The notes: generated by a model not told the origin, from the sequence alone. 64,000 bases of DNA from Ciona savignyi (GCA_000149265.1 CH003371.1:222282-286281); one strand, 5' to 3'; shown: positions 44,601 to 59,600, numbered from the stretch's first letter. Numbers and translations: made by a program.

Positions 44601-47600
44601 AAAGCAGTGGTTGAACAGCTGGAGCAGGACAAAGGGATGGCACTTGCCGAAGCCAAGCGCTTGACGCATGAAACCATGGAAATTAAAGACATGGAGGTGG
44701 GTAAAACGACAAATTTTGTAAATCACCGGATTTCTTTGCCGACTGTGTGGTCAGTTAAGCATTTGTTAGGGCGTGGGTAATCGTCGATTGTCTGTTACCC
44801 GCAGTTTGGGTAGTGAGCACTTAAAGGTATATATGTGAATTTTTCAGGTTATGGGAAATCGCCAGATCGTCTCTGGTCCACATTCCTTTTTATGATCTAT
44901 TAAAGAACTTACAATAAATCGTTTAACCACGTGTATTAATATTTGAATGTTAATCATATGGTTAATTAACATTAAATCGGTTAACCAATTTTAGGAAAAT
45001 TTGAATGTAAATTATTAATATTTCATGTTAATGCGATAAAATCTATTTGTTGACTAATTGTGGACAAATTAGAAATTTAATGAAATCGCCTTCGCAACAG
45101 TTTCTTAATAACTGTTTTAAATGCTTCTTTACTAAAAATCAGTTAATTTAAAGCTTAACTTAAAAAAACACGTTTTTTAATACAAAGTTGGGAGGTTTGA
45201 AGCAACAAGTCCAGCAACTTCAAGAACAACTTCTACAAGTTGAAACTGAGAAAGAAGAACAGGTGTGTACTTTTAACATTGTTACATTCTTGGACACATT
45301 ATTTTTTTGATGCAGATAAAATATTGTAACACAGGTACTTTTCCAACTCTTTCTTTTTAATTTTGTCTGAAACTTTAAATTTTATCTGAAACTTTCAATT
45401 TTTTCTGAAACTTTTAATTTCATCTGAAACTTTCAATTTTATCTGAAACATTCAATTTTATCTCAAAACTTTCAATTTTATCTGAAACATTCAATTTTAT
45501 CTCAAAACTTTCAATTTTATCTGAAACTTTCAATTTCATCTGAAACTTTCAATTTTATCTGAAACTTTCAATTTTATCTGAAACTTTCAATTTCATCTGA
45601 AACATTCAATTTTATCTCAAAACTTTCAATTTTATCTCAAAACTTTCAATTTTATCTGAAACATTCAATTTTATCTCAAAACTTTCAATTTTATCTGAAA
45701 CTTTCAATTTTATCTGAAACTTTCAATTTCATCAGAAACATTCAATTTTATCTCAAAACTTTTAATTTTATCTGAAACTTTCAATTTCATCTAAAACATT
45801 CAATTTTATCTCAAAACTTTCAATTTTATCTGAAACTTTCAATTTTATCGGAAACAGAAGAACGACCTCGTTACCCAGCTCGGATCAGCGGAAGAGAGCA
45901 TCCGTCAATTGAAGGAGGAAAACGCTCGTGTCCTGGAGGAGTCAGCGGAGCAAAAGAAGCATCTCGAGGAGCAGATCACCCAGGTAGAGTTGGCGCTGGA
46001 TGACGAGCGTAAAGCTCTGGTTGCCGACGTCTCTCGGGGGAAAGCCGAGGTCCTGAAGCTCATGCAGGTGACCGTGATGTCATACTGTGCCTGTGATGTC
46101 ATAATGTCCTTGTGATGTTTCGTATGCGTGCTTGTGGTGTCGGTACACGTGTGACTGCAGTGTCACATTGTGAATGTAATTTATGTTGGTCGATGTGATT
46201 TATTTTACAAATGTAATAATTTCTTAATAATTTCCAAAAAAATTCCACCAATTTTCGATAATGTAATAATTTCCAAAAATAATTCCACCAATTTTTGTTT
46301 GATGAAAAATTTCCACCAATTTTCGTTTCTTTAACAAGTATAAAGAAATAAATTAACCAGTTTTTGTTTATAATTTTATTAATTTGACTTTGTTAATAAA
46401 AATGCCAACAGTTAACAAAGTTTCCAAGCATGGCTGTAATTCATTAGTTCGTTTGCGAGTATTTTTCAATACCGTAAATCTTCCAGTATAGTCCGCCTCT
46501 ATGTATAGTCCGCAGGGCAAGTATAGGAGTTTTTTTGGGGAAAAACCTAAACCTCGTATATAGTACGCATCCCTAACTTGAGTTACAAAAGAAAGAGCAA
46601 AAGATTTTTTCAAACAAAAACATTTATTCAAAGATTTCTTCAAATTCTACAAATTCAATGTCACTTTCAGCATTAAATATCTGGTACATTTGTTCGTTCA
46701 TAAGTATGTCAGCATCATTGTAGAACCTTCCAGAATGCAATCGTAAATGATGCAATATTGTTACATCATTCAATATGGCGATGTCCGCGATCGGATTTAG
46801 CGATTGGGTTGACTCTTAAGAAAATATGTTTTTTTAACCTCATGTATAGTACGCACTAGGGATTTTGACCTTAAAATTTCCGGAAAAAAATGCAGACTAT
46901 ACTCGAAGATTTACGGTACTTATCATTGTAGAAATGGGACCCAATACGGAAAAAAGTTAAAAGTTTGCAATGTAAAGAAATGGGTTATATTTAGGGACCG
47001 TATTATTTTCTTTCCAACTCCATTATTTTAATGTTGGGGACTTTCTTAGATTAACATTAAAGACAATTTGTAAAAAAAAAAACTTTTATCGCTAAAATAA
47101 CTTTACCCAGCAAGAAAACAATTGCAGCCATGTACCTTGTGATTGATTCTTTTTTTTTATTTTAAGTCCTGGTGTAAAAATTTCCACATTACTTTCCACC
47201 GTAATTTGCATGGGTTGAGTGAATGTCTTTATTTCTATAGCCTTTCAGCTGAGCTCAGGACCAAGGTTTGATTTTGCATGCTCGGTGTTTAGTATTACTT
47301 TTGTAGCATTGTAGAGGTGAGTCACGGTAGAGCTGGGCTTAATTGATCAAAGTTGTATTACGGAATTTCGTAACTAAACCTAATTTCGTAATTACGCCCA
47401 GCTTTAGGTCACGGTGACGTATTCCATGGAAATGGGATTATGCAGGGACACCTAGCCGAGCAGGCCTGCTTTTTATTTTACAACTAAAGCATGGCCCAAT
47501 GTCGGCAACACTAAAAGTAGGGAAAGAAGGAAGGAGGGAAACTGCACAGTAAAATTACGGAAACTAATTTAAACACTGCCGTAAACCCTAATCTCAACCC

Positions 47601-50600
47601 CAGAACTAACCCTAACTCCAACCCCGAATTTAAAACTGACTTTAATGTCATAATTTTCACTGTAGTGTGCAGTTTTCCTCCTTCCCAATTTCCCCCTCTT
47701 TTTAGTTTTCCCCCTCCCCCTATGTGAATGTGGCCTTAAAGTTCCAACACCAGGGTGTTACAGTGGATCTTGGCAATAAGTAGTTAAGTCTGGTATCATT
47801 AAGATAGCCAACGAGAAATCAGTAGCCCTGCGTAACGTAAATATTGGTGAACTGCTAATATTATGCAGCCGTGTCTTTTGATGCCACTTTTGAATTTGGT
47901 CCTCTTAGTATCATACAACTATAGTATTTAGTCTTTTGTAGATCTTACATAAAAACCTTTAATATGTGGTAAGCAAGTAGTGCACACAAAATTGCTAACC
48001 CCTCAAAAAACATTCAAAAATTTGGCAGTGTTATATTTTGGGGTTTTAACTCAAATATTGGGCAGCATCATATTTTGGGGTTGTGACTCAGATATTTGGC
48101 AGCGACATATTTTGGGGTTGTAGCTCAAATATTTGGCAGCGTTATATTTTGGGGTTGTGAATCAAATATTTGGCATCGTCATATTTTGGGGTTGTAGCTC
48201 AAATATTTGGCAGCGTCATATTTTGGGGTTGTGACTCAAATATTTGGCAGCGTCATATTTTGGGGTTGTGACTCAAATATTTGGCAGCGACATATTTTGG
48301 GGTTGTAGCTCAAATATTTGGCAGCGTTATATTTTGGGGTTGTGACTCAAATATTTGGCAGCGTTATATTTTGGGGTTGTAACTCAAATATTTGGCAGCG
48401 TTATATTTTGGGGTTGTGACTCAAATATTTGGCAGCGTCAATCTCAGGAGAAGCTGAGAATAGCGCAGGAGGAGAGAGAGGAATCACTCACCCACATCAA
48501 GGAGGAGAACCAGGAGGAAATGAGAAAAATGGAGGAAAACCACCAAGAGGTTGTAGGATGTAATACTTCTGAAACCGATCACACCTTGATCAGTGTCTTT
48601 TTCTGTATTACATTTTCTTCGGTACCAAATTTGATTAACATTGTTTAATGTAGTGTTAGTCAAATCCAAAATTTTCACGTATAAATTAAATGTAATATAA
48701 TGTTTATGAAATACAAGATCTAAAGAAAGGGTTATAGAGAAGACAATTCTTAATTGTGAAAGTGCACAATATTCAGTCGAGAGTTGTGCATGTCTAAAGT
48801 TGTTGTGCGGTAATAATGATTAAGCAAATCAGACTGTCTGAAAATGCAAAAACTGTTTTGGATAGGATAGGATATATTCATGTTTATCCCCGTAAATGGG
48901 AAAACCAAGGGGGTTAACACACAGGCAATCGTCAAATCACCTCGCACCCACTGTATGGTTACCGGAGCTAGTGCAGACTGCAGAGTGTTATGTATGATTC
49001 ACATGTTTCTTTAATTTAGTAGAACCCATTAATCCGCTGGGTTCAAAATGTCCGTTAAGTGCCCTCAAGGACAAAACCGACAAGCTAGCAACCGGTTTTG
49101 AACCTTCTATCTTTCGGTTAAAAGGCGTCACACTAAACCACCAGACTAATCAGTGTTTCTCTGACTTCTTAAAAGTACGGTTGTTTAGGAAATCGGTTAT
49201 GTAAAAATTCGGTCCGAATCTAATTATATTGTTGTGAAAATGAAAAAAACGAGTTAGATCTATCCTTTTTCTTGTGCAAATGCAGTATAACATTCTTGAT
49301 TATGAAACAAAATATGGAAAGTAAAATTATAAGGCCAAGTATGAGTTTGAACCAAATCGGCAAAGTTGGTAATTATTTTTGGTCATTATGTACAGTATTT
49401 GTTCCCACTGTGTTTGTGATGCAATATTCATGGACCTTCTATTTCATCACGGTATTGAACTGGCAATGTAACCATAACAGTGCTTCCAATTATTTATTAA
49501 AGGATAAGAGAAAGTTGCAGAACGAATTTGAAGAAAAAATCCAGCAACACCTGAAAGAACATGAAAAGACAATGAAGGAATTTAAAAGAAAAATGGACAA
49601 CAAAATCATGGAGGTGTGTATATTTTATTTGCAGTCTATCATAATTTAGGGAATGATGTTTTATTTCTGTGAATGAGAAAATTTTAACAATTTATCTCAC
49701 AGGCAATCTTAAGATTACCCTGTGTCCACTGTTGGAAAATATTTGTGTTATTTTGAGTCAACACATTAATCCACCAGCGATATTTGCTAAGTGCCTTGTA
49801 TTTGCTTTTCCCAAGGACGCAATTAACTAACCAATAGCTGGTTTTGATGTTGACATTAAAACTATCACTAGGTGTGTAGTGATGCAATAAATGTGGACAA
49901 GATTTTACCAGAGTTTTAAATTGCATGTGTGATATGCAATTTAAGTTTGTGATTGTTTAAAAGCAAGCCCCGCCTTTTTATTAAAAATAAAGTCATTGTC
50001 AGATAACACACAATTTGTGACCTGTCAACTGACAATTGTCAAATAATACACCCTTTATGACCTGTCAACTGACAATTGTCAAATAATGCACCCTTTATGA
50101 CCTGTCAACTGACAATTGTCAGATAATGCACCCTTTATGACCTGTCAACTGACAATTGTCAGATAATGCACCCTTTATGACCTGTCAACTGACAATTGTC
50201 AGATAATGCACCCTTTGTGACCTGTCAACCGACAATTGTCAGATAAACAAAGAGAACGAGACGCAACTGAGACTCGCAATTGAGGAACGTGAGTTGAGCA
50301 AGATGGCCGCCGTATCGAAGCAGGATGATGAGATGCAGGGATCACTGATGAAGATCCAGAGTGAATTGGATGTTGCTCTTAATGATCTGAGGATTCAGAG
50401 CAATCGAGCTTCCAGTGCCGAGGAAGATTTAAAGTCGGCAAAGGAACAAGCGCAGGAGAGATTAAAGGTCAGTTAAATATGCTCCGGGATTATTTTGTCC
50501 ACCATCCAATCATCTTGGACGATTTTAACTACCTATTTGATGACAGATGGTTTATCATTAATGTGTATGAACCAGATGATCTTATTAGTATTAGTGATAT

Positions 50601-53600
50601 ATACCGGAAACAAAATATATTGGAAATATGAGATGTATTTTGTATGTTATTTACTTTGTAAACAAAAATGTTATGCATGAGGCTAAATCACTGATGTGCT
50701 ATCTTGCCACTACTTAAGTTAATCTGGTCTTTGAAATGATGTTAAAGTTCCTGGTATTAAAGGTGCTGGGTTTGACACCCTTGACCACTTGATGCGCAAT
50801 TGTGGTCTTAAGCAAAGCTTTAACAGAAGTTGGCAAATTTGTTTGTTTTTCTATATATGTACATAAACAATATCATTTCAATAAACCAGTTTTTGTATTA
50901 CACACACATAAAAAATGTGTGTATTATAATATTTAGTCCCAATGTATTTTTTATTGTACATCAACTAGTTTCCATAATGAGGGAAAATTTTTAACAAAGG
51001 TTCGTACTCACAGGAAATGGAACAATCACACAAAGAGACGATCCAAGGGCTAAACAGTCAATGGAAGAGTAAATTGGATTCCAAAACAAAGGAACTGAAC
51101 TCGCAAATCCATGAACTTGAACAGCTTCACTCGGCTAAGATTGGAGAGTTGTCTTTAAAGTGGGAGGGAATTAAACAGGTGAGTTGCCCTTTTAGCCACA
51201 TGTTTTATTCTTGTATTGGAGGTACTTGGTAGTAAAGGAATTTAAGGCGAAACACGTAGGGTTATATAGAACGAAATGCACGCAAAGAATGTTACATACC
51301 AAGGTAAATGATTATTACACACATGCGGGCATGATTACAGTTTCAGTTGACTACAGGGCTCAAAATAACTGTCTGGAAACCTGCACATATTGCTACAGGA
51401 ATAGAAATTAACACATTTCCACAACAAAAACATATGCTAGTTTCACTGAATAGATTGATAAGTTTGTGCTTCACCGCACTACTGAAAGGTTGTTGGATTG
51501 AAACTGGTCTCTAGGCAGTCAATTGTACGATTGAATATGACAGATGGTGTCCGAAACCAATGAAATAATTGTATTTTTTTTAAATGAAGGGACATTGCAA
51601 TGTGATAATACCTCTAATGTGTTTCTTTTTATGGGAATAAAACATAAATGTTCCATGCTATAATGCTGTGCTAATTAAACATTTTTTGTTCTTATTAAAC
51701 AATAATTGGCATCACACAACATACTGAAAGTATTAGATTTTACTGTGTTAGGAAATATTAATTGAATGTGTTATATTAAATGAAGAATTTGCCAGCTTTG
51801 TGCTTTGGACAATGCTAAATAGATTTCTTAGGATTTAAGGCCTAGCAATAGACCTCTTAAACATGGGCCCAGTTTAACTTACAAAATTTAGGAACCCATG
51901 GTTTAACTACTACAACTGAATAATCATAATTATGTAATAATCAAGGAGACAGAATCGCGACACAGCCAAGAATTAGACGCGATTGTGAAACGCAACGAAG
52001 CTGACTCAAATGAGAAAACCATTCTGTTCAAGCAGCAGGCAGATAAAATATCCCAACTAGAAGCCCAGGTAGCTCATCTTTTTATTCTTGATGCTCCCGT
52101 TGTCATGCTACAGGAACAAAATATATTGAACAAAATACACTAACCCATGCTATATTGAACAAAATACACTAAACCATGCTATATTGAACAAAATACACTA
52201 AACCATGCTATATTGAACAAAATACACTAAACCATGCTATATTGAACAAAATACACTAACCCATGCTATATTGAACAAAATACACTAACCCATGCTATAT
52301 GGAACAAAATATGTTGAACAAAATACACTAACCCATGCTATATTGAACAAAATACACTAACCCATGCTATATTGAACAAAATACACTGACCCACCAGAAC
52401 ACATAGCACAAATTTAACATCTTTATCACCTGAATCTTCAATTGTAACTTGTTACTATTCGACTAAATAGCTTCCTGGGTTCGTGCGGTTGCAGATTCGA
52501 AATCGATTGCTGGCTAGTAGAGTAGGTTCTGTCCTTGGGCAAGGTACTTACCGGACATCACACAAATGAGTGGATTAATGGGTTATACTAAATTAAAAGA
52601 ACATCTCAATAATACACAAATACTATACTAGCTCTAGTAACCTAATGGTGGGCGCGGGGTAATCTGATGATTACCTTTGTGTGAACATGACCGTGATATA
52701 AATTGCCTTAGTGTTTTCCATTACAGTGATAAAAAAGACCGATCCTAATTGGAATAAGCATAAAAAAGACAGATCCTAATCGGTACCTCTAAATACTACA
52801 GGAGCGCTTGGACCGCTTGGAGCGCATGAAGCGCTTGGAGCGCTTGGATCGCTTACTATACTTATTAATTACAAAAGCCATGATATTAATGTTAGGGTTG
52901 GGGTTAAAGTTAGTTCTGGGGTTGAGATTAGTGTTTGGGACAGGGTTAGAATTACTTTCCATAGAAATCTAAGTGATCCAAGCGATCCAAGCGCTCCAAA
53001 GCGGTCCTGTAGTATTTAGAGGCACCCGATCCTAATTGTGAACAAGCATAAAAAAGACCGATTCTAATTGGAATAAGCATAAAAAAGACCGATCCTAATT
53101 GGAATAAGCATAAAAAAGACCGATCCTAATTGGAATAAGCATAATTTTAAAAGGTTTTAATATAAACATTATGTTTCTGATGAGAATATGCACTAAATCG
53201 GCATCCAATGATGGTAATGTCACCTAAATTGCAGCTTCTCTCGTTGGGAGATGACAAGTCAAGTTTGGAGGAGAATCTTAGAAGTGCTCTTGCTGAGCAT
53301 GACTCGCTACAAAGCAAGATGAGTCATCTTCAAAGTGATTATGACAAAACAAGGGAAGAAATGAAGCAATTGTCGGAGCAATCTGAGCAGCAAATACAAT
53401 CCGGTAAGTTTTGAAATAAATGGTAGAATTTTGGTAAAAACCCTTAAGTTAAAGGTGATTTCTTGAACAACATAATTTTTAATTTGAAAAAAAAACAGAG
53501 TAAAGTAGTCTGGATGGGTAGTTCATTCTCTTAAAACTCATCAAAATATATTGTATTGAAACCAGCTACTAACTGTTAGTTGCTCTTGTAATTGGCACTA

Positions 53601-56600
53601 CATTTTTATTGTAATTGGCCAACATTGAACCAACCCAGTGGATTACGTGGTAAAACATTACCTTCTTAAACATATGCTGTTTTTATAACCCATAGGATAG
53701 GAATAGGATATTCATGTTTATCCCCGTGAATGGGAGAACCAAGGGGGTTACCACACAGGCAATCGTCATATCACCTCGTGCCCACCTTCAGGTTACTGGA
53801 GCTATTGCAGTGTGTTATATAATTTAGACTTTTCCTTAATTTGGTAGAACCCATTAATCCGCTGGGTTCAGGCGATGTCCATTAAGTGCCTAGCCCAAGG
53901 ACACAACCAACTAGTTAGTGACCAGTTTCGAACCCGCAACTTTTCAATTAAAAGAGATCGCACTAAACCACCATACTAACCGGTCGCACCCATCCAAATA
54001 AGCAATATGCATCGCAGGTACAATGGAATTAGGGAAAGCGCGCAACGTAGCTGTGGAATTGGAAGTTGAATTAAAGAAGCACCGCAACAAAGTCCTGCAG
54101 CTTAAAAATGCAACAAAGGAGCAAATATCAACACTACAGGCTGGTATAGAGCAAGCTACGAGAAAAATTGTACGAAAATAAAAATATGCAAATATATTAT
54201 CTTAAACGTATAAACAGGTTTTTATGTCGATTAAATTTTATGGATGTGCTCTTGGGCAGGTTAATTATCCATTACAGGTGTGTAATGTACTCAAATGGTT
54301 GATTTAAAATGTCAGTAACCCACCTAACCCCGGTGCCATATAAATGGATTAGATAAAATAAGGCTAACAAGTAAATATCAACTCATTTTTTCATTTTGCT
54401 TATTCATATATGCCATACTTTATTTATAAACATAAAAATAGTTTGTCTGCATTATTGTATAATATCCTGTATAAATAAATATAATTAAGAATCTACTAGT
54501 GATTATGTGATATAAAGGTATAGTTGATGTTTGAGAATTATTTAAAATTCTTTGTTGTTTATTGAAACAGGGCGAGTTTGAAAATCAAGTGGAATTACTA
54601 AAATCAGAAAAACAATCTCTGCTTGACGAAAGCAATAAAACAAATTCGGGAAACTTAGAAATCATTGAAAACCTTGAGAAACAGTTACAAATTACAAAAG
54701 ATCAACTTGAAAAGGTTAGTCGGAGTAGTTGTGTTCCAATGTGTATATTCTGTACTAGAGCTGGGAGTAATTACGAAATTACGTTCAGTTTTGTAATTAC
54801 TGACGTCGGAATTATGGTTATGTAAGTCAAATCAAAATTACATAATTACGCATCTGTCCATAATTATTCAAACTGTAAGAGCGGACCTTATATTTTTTTT
54901 AAATAATGTATGGAAAAAATTGTGACCTATTTGCGAATATATAAGGAAATGTAACAAAAATGCTGTAACAAAAAAAGGTTAAAAAATGTTGTAACAAAAC
55001 TTCTCTACTGTTTAACTTCTCTCAGCAAACTAACATCACTCGGGAACGGATTTTGGAGCTGGAGAACCACCACAAGGCTGCGCTAGAGGACGTGGTTCAA
55101 AACATGGGAACGGAATCCAAAGAAATTGTGCTCAGAAATGAAGCCCTCGCTAAAAACAAAATGGATCTCGAGGTAAAGTGAAGCTCTATTCGTTCTTTGG
55201 CCTTTCTGTCAATATGCATGTGGATTATCTAGACCTGGGCGTAATTGATCGAAGTTGTATTACGTAATTATGCAAGCTCATTATCATAATTCGGTAATTT
55301 TTATGACGTCATCGTTATTTAAACAAACGACCAAAATTTACCGTGTTTTCGAATGCATTTTGATTTTAGACATTTTCATAATTACGTCCAGCTCTAGGAT
55401 CATCTTCGAATATCAAACTTAAGGTCATTTATACCCCTGGTAATTAGAAAACGCAAAGCACATGAGCAATTGTCAGATATATAGGTTGAGTCTGTCCAGC
55501 TTAAAATAAACTGAGCAATTGTCAGATAACCTTGTGCTCATTATCCAGTTTACCGGGGTTATTGCAATATTTTTTCATTTTTATTTTTTTATTTGGGTTT
55601 AGCGGCCACGTCTAATTATACCGAAACTTAATATTTGATTGGTTTTAAGACGTGTTCTAACAATTGTCATTTTTCTGTTTTCCAAACTTTTACCAAAGGT
55701 CCTGCTTTGTGTTTCATCATGGAAACAAAAAATTAACTAAACTAACTATTGCAATATTTTAAATACGATGAAAATATTGCCACAGTTTTTGCTCAACCTA
55801 ATTATGCCCCTGGTTTCAAGCAGCATTTGTTAAGTGCCTTGCCCAAGAAGCCAGATATCCATGTAGTGAGCGAGAGATGGGTTTTTTTTAGTTAAACGAT
55901 GCGTTATAATGAGTCATTTACTGTTTTTGGTGGACCAATACAAAAAATCTTCAATCCTGGATTATGGTGTTATCCCATGTATTTATGCCCAATTTGCAAC
56001 AGAGTATTAGTTTGATTGAAATGTAATTTTTAAAATATAAAATATAAATATAATAAAATTTATGAATCTTGTTAGTAGTTGTAATTTCACATACCAATTT
56101 TCTTTCCCAAGAACCAACTACAAGATGTTGAAGCTAGACTTGCTGAGAAAGAAAAATGTCTGGAAACACTTTCCCAGTCCCACCAAGCAGTGTTGCACGA
56201 ACAAGAAGTGAAACTGAAGCAACTCGAATTGGAACTCAGTGATGCACAGCAAGTTTTAGAAGCCGAAAAATCCAATTCATCGAAACTGGAAGCTGAATTG
56301 AAAAGTAACACTGAGAAATCTAAAGCAGAAATAGAAAATATGACTCAAGAGATGACAAGTAAATATGATAAAGAAAAGTTTCAGTTAGAAGAAAAGTTAA
56401 AACTTGCTATTGATGACCATAATAAGATGGTTGAAACATTAAAAGCACAATTTGCGACGGAGAAAAGTGAAATTTTACAAAAATCGAATGAAGATTTAAA
56501 CGTTCAGTTAAGAAATCTCGAATCTTCTTTGAAAGTGAAATTTGGGGAAGAAAATTTGCGACTTACTGCCGAAAGTGAAAATGTGGCATCAGAGAAATTA

Positions 56601-59600
56601 GCTTCAGAAACCCGGCTACAAGAGTCGTTGCAAACAATCACCCGACTGGAAAGCGATTTAGAATCTGCACACTTAGCGGTGTCAGAGAGCAATAACAAAA
56701 TCGCGACCTTGGAATTAAAGTTACACCAAGTTACAGCTGACTTAAAGGTGCAAACCGAACAATTATCGCAAGCGAGTGTAGCGTCCACGAAACGCGATGA
56801 AGAATTGAACGCAAATCGTGTTGAACTCGAGAAACACATCGAAGAATTAAACGAGATTCGTCAAGAATTCATCCAAAAACGATCAGAACTTGAATCCGAA
56901 GTTCGTGACCTTTCGCTGAAATCAGAAGCTTTCAGCAGCCTCGAATCGGAGAGAGACGGGTTGGTAAAACAGCTTTCTGAGGCGCGATGCAACCTAGAAC
57001 ATAGCAATGCGAGAGTACGGGACGGAAACGACGAAATCGTGACGCTCAAAAACCTCGTCAACGACACGAAGGTGAAACTGGATTCACTGCAGAGTGAACT
57101 GGATGCCAAGTCGAAAACAATGGAAGAGATGGCATCCAGCAATGAGGCAGAGATCAACAAGTACAAGGAAGCTTGGACGAAGAAGGTGCAGGAGTTCAAA
57201 ACAAAGGTTGGTTAAGACCTCAGGATTTCAAACTCATTTTTTAATGGTTTTCATTAAATGTATGTTTTCATTAAATGTATGTTGTTAGTATTAAATTCAT
57301 ACAATCATTACAACCTTTGCACTGTAATGTCGGTGTGACTATGAACAAGGGGCATTGTAACAATTAACAGTTTTCTGGTGATAAATTATAGTTTTAAGGA
57401 CAAATGATATTGCATATCATATTTTGACCTCTTTTAATAAGTAACAATAGCAATTTCCAAATGTTCTTTTTAAATTTGAGGTTAACACTCATGGGTTGAT
57501 ACTTATGGGGTTGAAACTTGTAGGACATTTAAATTTGTCTGGTTTACAACTCCTGTTGGTTAATATTCCTGTGGATTAATACTTGTGTGGGTTACAATTC
57601 TACTCTAATCAATTAAAACCTATGTGGGTTAAATCCCTATACAATTTGAACTTGTCATGAAATCATTATAGGGTTCTTATTTTTGGTTTTTTAAATATAT
57701 TGTCACAATAATCAACAAATAAAATCTTAGTATTAAACATTGTAATTTACTTCATACAATGTGATAATTTGATGCGGATTGAATGAATGCTTTTACGTTC
57801 TACCTGCCATGCTTTAACCTTCTCTCCACAGAGGGAAGCAATAAAGACCGGGTTAAAGCAGGAATTTGCAACTGAGCGCGACACTTTAACCACGGCGCTC
57901 AAGGAAGAGCAGGCCAAACTGCAGCAGCTTGAGGAGAAGCACGCCAAAGAGAAGTTGGAAGCTGAGACGGCGCTGGAACAACTGTCGACACAACACGATG
58001 AAGAGACGACCAACATACGTGAGATGTGGAAGGGAAAGTACATGGAGCTAAAGCAGAAGGTGATTTTTCGTTTTACTGTTGCATTACATTAGTATGGCCG
58101 GGTCTACGGTAGCCACCGCGACCAGGAATTTAGGCCATAGAAGGCCCATTACTCCAGCGCCCCGAGCTATCATGGATCCGGGATATAGCGGTCAAGTCAG
58201 CCTGTGTCCTAAAGGAAGCTGGATAAATGCTTGACCGGGATAGATTCATGTTACTGTGATGTGGCATCTGTGGTCTGATTTTATTATGTAGTGTAATGCT
58301 GTACCAGTACCACCAATCATAATTGTCCAAAAACAACTATGAGATGTGTGTTTTAATATCCTGTTTTCTTATTGAGTTACAACGGTTAACACACCACATA
58401 CTTTCTTGCCACATCGAGGTATTACATTCCTTTTTAACGTCCTTTTGCCACATAAACGGCTGCCATTCTATTCTAATGTAGTCAGCATAATCAACACTAC
58501 TTGTACCACCATTCACAACAAGTAATCCCCACGTAAAGTGCTATTGTGACTTTTAAAACTCGTTGGAAAAATGATTATTTTATCTGCTGCTTTTCTTGTA
58601 AGTCATGTCACGTCACGTAGATGCCCTCTGTCACGCTCTATGTCACCGAGTCATGACTTGCTGCTCTGGACCCATGTTGTCCTTACTATTTGTGTAGGAT
58701 GCCTTTGATTTGCATCATTGTAACACTTGTAAAGTATGCTGCAACTTTTCAAGGTCAACAATACAAAACTATATGGAAGGAAATCACATCATTACTGCTT
58801 TTTGTCCCGCTTGTTTTTCTCTTCTTACTTAACTTAATTAACTTAGGTAAATTTGCAAAGCAGAGTTAAAATATATTAAGTTTAACTCTGCTCATTTAAA
58901 AACCAAAAATTCAAATTTATAATTTTAAATCAAAAATTTGAATATATAATTTCAAACAAAAAATTCAAATATTTGATATTGAATATCAGAATTCAAATAT
59001 ATGATTTTAAATAAAAAATTTCAACCTATAATTTTAAATAACAAATTTTAATATATAATTTCAAATAAATAATTCAAATATATAATTTCAAATATATGCA
59101 TTCAAATAAAAAATAATAATATACGAATACGATAAAAAAGTCACACGTCAGACGTCACTATATATTCACAGGCCGAACAACGCATTGCTCAGTTGCATTC
59201 TAAACTGAAGGAAAGTCAAACTGAAGCAGAAGACATGAAAACCAAGCTCATCAACTTAGATGGAATTTTAAGTGACAAGGATCAGGCCACTGTCCAACTT
59301 AAACAGGTCTTGTGGTGTTTTTGTGTTGAATGTACCATTTGAGAGAGGTTGATTTCTTACAGTCTGTTGGATATTACTGATTGATCCACCTTGACTCTGA
59401 GCACAAGGTGTTTTAAGAATAAAGCATTGTCAGTTGATGATTATATAAACTCATTAATTTAAATGAAATCCATACCAGTTTGGAATGGTTTGTATTTGAT
59501 TTGTATGTGATTCAACTACATACAAATTTATCCCCCATGTGTTTTTAAAAAATCTATCTAGTATCTGTATCATCTAATCGCTTTACCAATTTAACGGCGA

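Noticed and set aside
45364..45857. Minisatellite as coding repeat of GOLGA4
   Set aside because: Contains frequent stops in the gene's frame and exon 10 already ends in a donor with matching phase.
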